Shown here one piece after another: positions 43,828-47,910 of a DNA stretch of 47,910 nucleotides. Below the pieces are notes generated by a model. The model searched no databases. It was not told the origin of the DNA and was given only the letters and a program-made list of their open reading frames with translations. The position numbers were made by a program, and so were the translations under genes. This DNA is from UBA4717 sp045531795 (lineage in GTDB: Bacteria > Bacillota > Clostridia > Oscillospirales > CAG-272): NCBI GenBank assembly GCA_045531795.1, contig JAZSET010000160.1:1-47910 (forward strand), written 5' to 3'. How positions within the stretch are numbered: position 1 is the stretch's first letter; each line of letters starts with the position of its first letter.

Positions 43828-43862
43828 AAGAAACGACCGTTTGTACATAACAGTCGTTTCTT
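43828..43862. terminator. bidirectional terminator before the convergent fic gene end
   Basis: AAGAAACGAC (43828-43837) and GTCGTTTCTT (43853-43862) form a 10-bp stem with T-rich flanks on both strands. Confidence 0.75.
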
Positions 43863-43892
43863 CTTCTTCTTTAGTTATGTTATTTGTTTAAT

Positions 43893-44792
43893 TTACTTCG
43901 TCAGTATATCCAAATACTGCTCAAGTCTTTCATTTACATATTCTGCAATCAGATTCACCATCTTGCTTGGATCGTTATCACGATAGTAAACGTCGAATGC
44001 ATCATAATAACGCTTGCGGTCGGCAAACTTCACATTGATCGGGGGATATCCATTGCGGATCAAGGCAAGATTAAGAATAAGTCTACCTGTTCTTCCGTTA
44101 CCGTCAATGAATGGGTGTATTCCTTCAAAATCAAGATGAAAACGTGCAACACGTTCAATTACCGACATTGTTTGCTTGCGTTTTTCGTTTTCGCCAAGCA
44201 ATTCTGTTATCTTAGCCTCTATCAAATACGGTTGTACCGGTTCGGTATATGCGCCCATAATACGTACGGGTATACGGCGGTATACTCCCTTGTCCTCCGG
44301 GCGGTTCATAAGCACAAGCGAATGTATATTCTTGATTACACTTTCACTTAACGCAATCTCTTGCTTTGCTATATCCTGAACATACATATATGCATCACGG
44401 TGTCCGACAGTTTCAAGATGATCCTTGAGCGGCTTTTGATCAATGGTAATGCCTTCAAGTACCATAGCGGTTTCTTTCAATGTGAGAGTGTTACCTTCTA
44501 TGGCATTTGAGTTGTATGTGAAATCAATCAGAAACTCTTCAGCAAGCCTTTGGACTTCTCCGGGAGTAAGTGGACGCAGTTGCAAGAGACGATCGAGCTT
44601 TTCTTCTACTACTTCAATCAGATTAGGCTTGGTTTTCCTGCCGTCTTCAGGCTTTTGTGCATTTTCGGGAATCATATATAACTTTCCCTTTTGAATAGCT
44701 CCTTCAATTTTGCCTTCCGCGCACAACATACGCACGCGTCTTGGCGATATCCCCCATTTTTCGGCAGCTTTAGATGCTTTGATGTATTCCAT
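43893..44792 (-). CDS. fic: Fic-family AMP-transferase with N-terminal DNA-binding domain
   Basis: Fic proteins transfer AMP (rarely other groups) to target hydroxyls. The 299 residues have an N-terminal MerR/HTH-like part (KASKAAEKWGISPRRVRMLC, 6-25), then a Fic domain with the full motif HPFIDGNGRTGR (H226). The inhibitory helix motif SNAIEGN (S95, E99) lies before it, so this is an N-terminally self-inhibited class. Start ATG 44792 after GGAGG. The fused DNA-binding part and the dyad over its own promoter suggest autoregulation. It stands alone, so I do not call it a toxin-antitoxin pair. Confidence 0.93.
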   Translation of the reverse strand: MEYIKASKAAEKWGISPRRVRMLCAEGKIEGAIQKGKLYMIPENAQKPEDGRKTKPNLIEVVEEKLDRLLQLRPLTPGEVQRLAEEFLIDFTYNSNAIEGNTLTLKETAMVLEGITIDQKPLKDHLETVGHRDAYMYVQDIAKQEIALSESVIKNIHSLVLMNRPEDKGVYRRIPVRIMGAYTEPVQPYLIEAKITELLGENEKRKQTMSVIERVARFHLDFEGIHPFIDGNGRTGRLILNLALIRNGYPPINVKFADRKRYYDAFDVYYRDNDPSKMVNLIAEYVNERLEQYLDILTK

Positions 44793-44809
44793 ATCAAACC
44801 TCCGCGAGT

Positions 44810-44858
44810 GTTATAACAATCTATCGTAGATTATAACACATTTGAGGAAAAATATCAA
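44810..44858 (-). promoter_or_regulatory. fic promoter with overlapping operator-like dyad
   Basis: On the minus strand TTGATA (44858-44853) and TATAAT (44835-44830) have a 17-base spacer. GTTATAAC-AATCTA (44810-44823), TCG and TAGATT-ATAAC (44827-44837) form a dyad covering the -10 box and start site. Confidence 0.65.
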
Positions 44859-44886
44859 GGGTTTAGTGCAATTACAATGAATTTAT

Positions 44887-44910
44887 TTCCCGAAACCCTG
44901 TTTTCGGGAA
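44887..44910. repeat. 9-bp inverted repeat upstream of fic
   Basis: TTCCCGAAA (44887-44895), six bases and TTTCGGGAA (44902-44910). A related arrangement CCCGAAA..CGGGAACA occurs at 42163-42182 in the recombination-operon leader. Confidence 0.7.
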
Positions 44911-44920
44911 CAAAAGAGTG

Positions 44921-44958
44921 AAAAGGCAAGCATATTTCAATGATACACTTGCCTTTTT
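44921..44958 (-). terminator. terminator of the DUF3846 gene
   Basis: AAAAGGCAAG (44921-44930) pairs with CTTGCCTTTT (44948-44957); it lies directly past the stop codon of the leftward gene. Confidence 0.75.
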
Positions 44959-44961
44959 AGC

Positions 44962-45387
44962 CTAAATCTCAATTTCTTCGTCTTCAAAATAATGGTCAAT
45001 TACATCTTCGCACTTTTCGGAAAGCTCAGTAGCCGGGAACACTTTCATTTCTCCATTACAACAAATAAACATTTCCGGCTCAACAAACATTTCAGCATAT
45101 GTACATTGCTGTTCGGGAGTCAAATCGGTGAAATCATCTTCTCCGAGTCCTACAACTAAAAATTTTCCGGCAACGATATCGTAAACATCACCGTTTTCGT
45201 CACGCAGAGCGCGGTTAAGGTCCATTTTGAGAAGCTTTCCATCCTCGTTACAAATAATACAAGCGTTGTCATCGAACGGATAAACGACCTCAATACAACC
45301 CTTGACCTCACGCTGAAGCGAAACAAGTCCGGGTTCAATGTCCTTTACAAACGGAGCCTTCTCAGGTAATACAACTAATACTTTCAT
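44962..45387 (-). CDS. DUF3846 domain protein
   Basis: The 141 residues match the DUF3846 pattern: KVLVVLPEKAPFVKDIEPGL, SLQREVKGCIEVVYPF, ALRDENGDVYDIVAGKFLVVG. These proteins are common on plasmids and integrative elements of Clostridia; function is unknown. The C-terminal extension (about 110-141) is acidic. Start ATG 45387 after AAAGGAT; it is divergent from the ArdA-like gene. Confidence 0.85.
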   Translation of the reverse strand: MKVLVVLPEKAPFVKDIEPGLVSLQREVKGCIEVVYPFDDNACIICNEDGKLLKMDLNRALRDENGDVYDIVAGKFLVVGLGEDDFTDLTPEQQCTYAEMFVEPEMFICCNGEMKVFPATELSEKCEDVIDHYFEDEEIEI

Positions 45388-45543
45388 ACTTTTATCCTTT
45401 CTGCCATACGGCTATAGATTTGATATAAGTATGAGAGAAAGCACGGTTTTGCAAATTATGAGATGTTCCTATCTTTCACACTTACTTATAGACAGGAATA
45501 TTTGGAGCTTATCCACCTGTACTAAAAATATGAGGAGAAAGAA

Positions 45544-46167
45544 ATGAAACAAAACGAAAGACGAAATGCACAACAAAACTACACGTTTGCCGTAATGGTC
45601 GAAAATTCGCATACAGGCGAATATGCGTGGTTAAAGATGCCGACAAACCGCGAGGCCGTTAAACAACTATTTGCGCAACTACAAATCAAGGGAAACAATT
45701 ATCTTATCAGCGAATGCAACTTCTGCATCGGGCAAATAAAGGATGCTATACTCAGATGTCGCAATCTTGATGAAGTAAACTATTTTGCCGTGAAGTATGC
45801 AGAGCTTGACGATCATTCGCGCAACAAGCTACGGCAAATCCTCGAGTCGGGGTGTGACAGCGTTGACTCTGTGGCAGAGGCTGTAAATCTTATTTATGCT
45901 ATGGACTACACCTTCTTCATTCTAAGCGAAGTGACCAAACACGAGCAGGTCTGTGAGTTCCATCTCGCTTGTCAAAAGCTAAGCGGAGCATACGTTCCAA
46001 ATCAATACATTCCTCGTGAAATGTACCGCAGAATAGGCGAGGAACTCGCCCATTCGGAGAGAGGTAAGCTTTTCGAAGGAAATTACATTGCCAAAACAAG
46101 GAATTATTATCCGGATACGTACAATGGCAAGATCCCGATGACGTACAAAGTAACAGACTACAGGTGA
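45544..46167 (+). CDS. ArdA-like antirestriction protein
   Basis: ArdA mimics DNA and blocks type I restriction enzymes, helping incoming elements. The 207 residues resemble the ArdA layout: an N-terminal strand-rich part (TFAVMVENSHTGEYAWLKMP), then NLDEVNYFAVKYAELDDHSRNKLRQIL and SVAEAVNLIYAMDYTFFI, close to the conserved central ArdA segment. It is less acidic than classical ArdA, and the first segment is divergent, so the call is by layout. Start ATG 45544 after GAGGAGAAAG. It is followed by a 15-bp hairpin. Confidence 0.6.
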   Translation: MKQNERRNAQQNYTFAVMVENSHTGEYAWLKMPTNREAVKQLFAQLQIKGNNYLISECNFCIGQIKDAILRCRNLDEVNYFAVKYAELDDHSRNKLRQILESGCDSVDSVAEAVNLIYAMDYTFFILSEVTKHEQVCEFHLACQKLSGAYVPNQYIPREMYRRIGEELAHSERGKLFEGNYIAKTRNYYPDTYNGKIPMTYKVTDYR

Positions 46168-46169
46168 AA

Positions 46170-46204
46170 GTATCCCCCATTCGCTTTTGGCGAGTGGGGG
46201 ATAC
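46170..46204 (+). terminator. long hairpin after the ArdA-like gene
   Basis: GTATCCCCCATTCGC (46170-46184) pairs over 15 bp, with one G-U, to 46190-46204. No T-run follows, so its terminator role is likely but not certain. Nothing else is seen in 46205-46311. Confidence 0.6.
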
Positions 46205-46311
46205 AAGTTTATATGGGAAGGTTTTAGAAGCCGTGGAAGAATAATTGAATATACCAAGCGAGTGTTGAACCCAATTTGCGAAAAGCTTCCTCTTTAACCT
46301 CGACACTCGTT

Positions 46312-47439
46312 TTAGAACGATTGAAATTGCCAATCACGATGCCAATTTGCAAACAAGTACTTATCGAACTCAAAGAACTGCGTTTCGGTGTATGGAAAGA
46401 AGTGGCCTTTCGTTCCCACATTGTTTATGTAAGGAGTCGATAAAACTCTAAGCTCGTATGTTTTATAGCGTTGGCAAGGCAGTAATTGCTTGAACAAGGC
46501 AAAATTGAATGATGTGCCTACTTCCAAGTGCTGGCATATCTTAGAGAGATTTTCTTCACCATTATATTTTGCAAACAAAACTAAATTTACACCAACATTG
46601 CAGGCGAGCAATTCGCTTGGTATTTGCTTCGAGTAATAGGTTATACCATCCAACTTTCTTCTCTTGCAGGCAAGCATAAGCATTTGTGGCAAAATGTACT
46701 CAGACTTAAAATTACGATTTGTTTCCTCAACTTTATACGAAGTACAAAGAGTCAGTACAAAAAGTTTCAAGAGACTAATAATATAATTCTCAGTTTCTGA
46801 CTCACTCAAAGTATTTTCACTTTCGTTGAATGCATATAAGGCGCTTATCGAAACAGTCAAATTTAATACTTTTTGGGTATTATCCAAAAGAATAGGTGCG
46901 ACATTGAAACGATGATCCGCTGGACATCCCATCTCCACCCAACAAGCGTAGGATGAATTGCCCAAATACAAACAAGGCAAACCCGGTATACTAAATCGTT
47001 CACTTTTGACAATGTGACGCTTGTTGAAAGGAATATGCAGCATATCTTCTGACGAGAACTCGACAACATTCTCAGACACTCTTGCTCGGAAAAACTGTAC
47101 CTCAGAATAATCTGGTCCCCCGCCAGGGAACGCAATACTGCTGTTAATATCCGTAATTGCTGGAGCTGCATCATTAAACTCATCAAGCATTTCGTTCACG
47201 ATAAGTTGTGCATCAACCAGATCCCCTTGATAGTACAGGTTGATAGATGAAATAATCTTTTCACGGTATTCTTTAGTGGCAAGAACAATTTTATCGGAAG
47301 CTCCGCATCTTTCTAATTCAAAAACAAGGTCAGCAAGTTTTTCGACTATTCCAGGGTAATATTCATTATCTCTTTTAACAACAAGCGGCATTGCAAATTT
47401 CTGAAAATCAATTTCTTCTATCCAAGAATATATACTCAT
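46312..47439 (-). CDS. RES-domain protein
   Basis: RES domains are NAD-cleaving or ADP-ribosylating folds known from Xre-RES toxin-antitoxin pairs. The 375 residues have a helical N-terminal part (1-100), then a RES-like domain (about 115-310): FFRARV (R118), MLHIPF, ERFSIPGLPCLYLG (R148, Y158) and CWVEMG (E169). It is about twice the size of canonical RES toxins, and the XRE gene lies divergently, not in the usual antitoxin-first operon. It may be a defence or stress effector. Start ATG 47439; a weak site (AGAAAGAAGG) precedes it. No clear promoter was found. Confidence 0.7.
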   Translation of the reverse strand: MSIYSWIEEIDFQKFAMPLVVKRDNEYYPGIVEKLADLVFELERCGASDKIVLATKEYREKIISSINLYYQGDLVDAQLIVNEMLDEFNDAAPAITDINSSIAFPGGGPDYSEVQFFRARVSENVVEFSSEDMLHIPFNKRHIVKSERFSIPGLPCLYLGNSSYACWVEMGCPADHRFNVAPILLDNTQKVLNLTVSISALYAFNESENTLSESETENYIISLLKLFVLTLCTSYKVEETNRNFKSEYILPQMLMLACKRRKLDGITYYSKQIPSELLACNVGVNLVLFAKYNGEENLSKICQHLEVGTSFNFALFKQLLPCQRYKTYELRVLSTPYINNVGTKGHFFPYTETQFFEFDKYLFANWHRDWQFQSF

Positions 47440-47572
47440 GACATTCCTTCTTTCTATTCACAAACATTTATCACACTAATAGCGCAGAATAATACTTATA
47501 GATTTCCAAATAGGTAATTTTTATTATAGCATAAATATGTGAATTTTTCTATATGCAAAATCTTCTTGCGTG

Positions 47573-47601
47573 TTGAAATATTCACGATTTCGTGATATAA
47601 T
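47573..47601 (+). promoter_or_regulatory. promoter with internal palindrome before the XRE gene
   Basis: TTGAAA (47573-47578) and TATAAT (47596-47601) have a 17-base spacer. TCACGATTTCGTGA (47582-47595), a perfect dyad with a TT centre, fills the space between the boxes, a classic repressor position. Confidence 0.8.
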
Positions 47602-47629
47602 AATAGTTAATGTTAGGAGGATGATTGCC

Positions 47630-47848
47630 ATGGCTGTATCTTATAAAAAGTTATTTCACTTGCTGATTGACAAGGGTATGACCAATGCTGAGCTGATGGA
47701 GAAAGCTGGCTTTAGTGCCAATATCATCACTCGAATCAAACGTGATAATTACATTTCTCTCGATACTATTGAGAAAATCTGTTTGACTCTGGATTGTGGA
47801 GTTGATGATATTTTGGAATTTTCAAAAAAAGAAAATGTGGAGGGTTAA
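47630..47848 (+). CDS. XRE-family small transcriptional regulator
   Basis: The 72-residue Cro/C1-type protein is nearly all helix-turn-helix: GMTNAELMEKAGFSANIITRIKRDNYISLDTIEKI. Short proteins of this type are common regulators beside restriction or small membrane protein genes. The start is ATG 47630, nine bases after TTAGGAGG (47613-47620); the in-frame ATG at 47621 abuts that site. The palindrome inside its promoter suggests autorepression. The following gene starts four bases after its stop codon. Confidence 0.88.
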   Translation: MAVSYKKLFHLLIDKGMTNAELMEKAGFSANIITRIKRDNYISLDTIEKICLTLDCGVDDILEFSKKENVEG

Positions 47849-47851
47849 AAT

Positions 47852-47910
47852 ATGAACGAAAATGGAGTTGCCAAAACACTACGTATCATCGGAATTGTAG
47901 AGGCTGTTTG
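47852..47910 (+). CDS. start of a probable small membrane protein, cut by the window end
   Basis: Only the first 19 codons are present (MNENGVAKTLRIIGIVEAV), behind GGAGGG. The onset of a hydrophobic helix after a short charged start suggests a small membrane protein co-transcribed with the XRE regulator. The rest lies outside the window. Confidence 0.6.
   Translation, partial: MNENGVAKTLRIIGIVEAV

Larger units (their letters stand above)
43391..43862 (+). other. about 470 nt of serial inverted repeats, candidate large structured RNA or transfer/replication origin
   Basis: In a 640-base interval without a convincing gene, at least seven inverted repeats follow one another. They are ATCCGACTA/TAGTCGGAT (43391-43416), GACG/CGTC (43438-43452), ACGC/GCGT (43456-43468), nested CCGAG..CGCAAG/CTTGCG..CTCGG (43512-43552), the 50-base palindrome 43590-43639, AATTGTA/TACAATT (43645-43673), CGTCG/CGACG (43683-43703), and GCAAATTCGCAG/CTGCGAATTTGC with GGAGTC/GACTCC inside (43708-43763). 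A terminator (43828-43862) closes the stretch on the plus strand. GC-rich stems in A/T-rich DNA suggest a folded RNA; an origin is the alternative. Confidence 0.45.
38081..47910. mobile_element. accessory region, likely integrative mobilizable element or satellite at tRNA-Trp (right end not seen)
   Basis: Directly after the tRNA-Trp 3' end the gene content changes from housekeeping to accessory. It holds a canonical tyrosine integrase pointing to the tRNA, an excisionase-like protein, a second recombinase, DUF6291-like, DUF3846, ArdA-like, Fic, RES and XRE proteins. No relaxase, conjugation gene, capsid gene or terminase was found. I could not find a second copy of the tRNA 3' end to the right, so the end may lie beyond the window; the RES/XRE part may or may not belong to the element. 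Confidence 0.55.

Noticed and set aside
43391..43862. Group II intron, retron, RNase P RNA or tmRNA
   Set aside because: No reverse transcriptase, no domain V-like end, and none of the characteristic RNase P or tmRNA sequences were found.
38081..47910. CRISPR array or insertion sequence
   Set aside because: No regularly spaced direct repeats and no transposase gene with terminal inverted repeats were seen.
46170..47910. Right attachment site of the element
   Set aside because: No second copy of the tRNA-Trp 3' segment could be found, so no right end is annotated.

Overview
The window looks like the chromosome of an anaerobic, AT-rich Gram-positive bacterium of the class Clostridia, most likely a gut Oscillospiraceae/Ruminococcaceae relative. 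This is inferred from gene content and order: a one-chain iron-sulfur serine dehydratase, a homodimer-type pyruvate:ferredoxin oxidoreductase (PFOR), the nusB-xseAB-ispA-tlyA-nadK-argR-recN block, the murB-rapZ-whiA-dnaE block, and strong AGGAGG-type ribosome binding sites with frequent TTG/GTG starts. No 16S or ribosomal protein genes are present, so the genus cannot be fixed.

Left part (1-10.7 kb): serine dehydratase; a structured 5' leader with competing hairpins before a membrane protein ending in a small Cys/His module; comM; a second membrane protein of the same layout with a ribbon-helix-helix partner; a very large, codon-biased PFOR gene; a small secreted protein; and an M23 peptidase. 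Serine dehydratase makes pyruvate and PFOR oxidises it to acetyl-CoA, so the two fit one catabolic route although they are transcribed separately.

Middle (10.8-38.1 kb): two long housekeeping runs. nusB to recN covers transcription antitermination, exonuclease VII, isoprenoid synthesis, a PAP2-like protein, rRNA methylation, NADP supply, arginine regulation and repair. murB-rapZ-whiA-dnaE follows. Neighbours usual in relatives (dxs, spoIVB-spo0A, yvcK) are absent from these places. After that come DUF554, a class A penicillin-binding protein, TspO, a DUF4430-type lipoprotein, class II fructose-bisphosphate aldolase, and a leftward run of an unusual N-domain/DnaQ exonuclease fusion, murD and a short pyrophosphatase-like protein. 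comEC and tRNA-Trp close the conserved part. comM plus comEC suggest DNA uptake capacity.

Right part (38.1-47.9 kb): an accessory region starting directly at the 3' end of tRNA-Trp, with the layout of an integrative mobilizable element or satellite. It has a leftward module of two small unknown proteins, a non-canonical tyrosine recombinase, an excisionase-like protein and a canonical integrase. A promoter followed by a terminator-containing leader precedes this module. Further right are a DUF6291-like protein, an unknown 96-residue protein, an approximately 470-nt stretch packed with inverted repeats, a Fic protein with an operator-like dyad over its own promoter, a DUF3846 protein, an ArdA-like antirestriction protein, a RES-domain protein and a divergent XRE regulator. 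The right end of the element was not found; no relaxase, CRISPR array or insertion sequence was seen.
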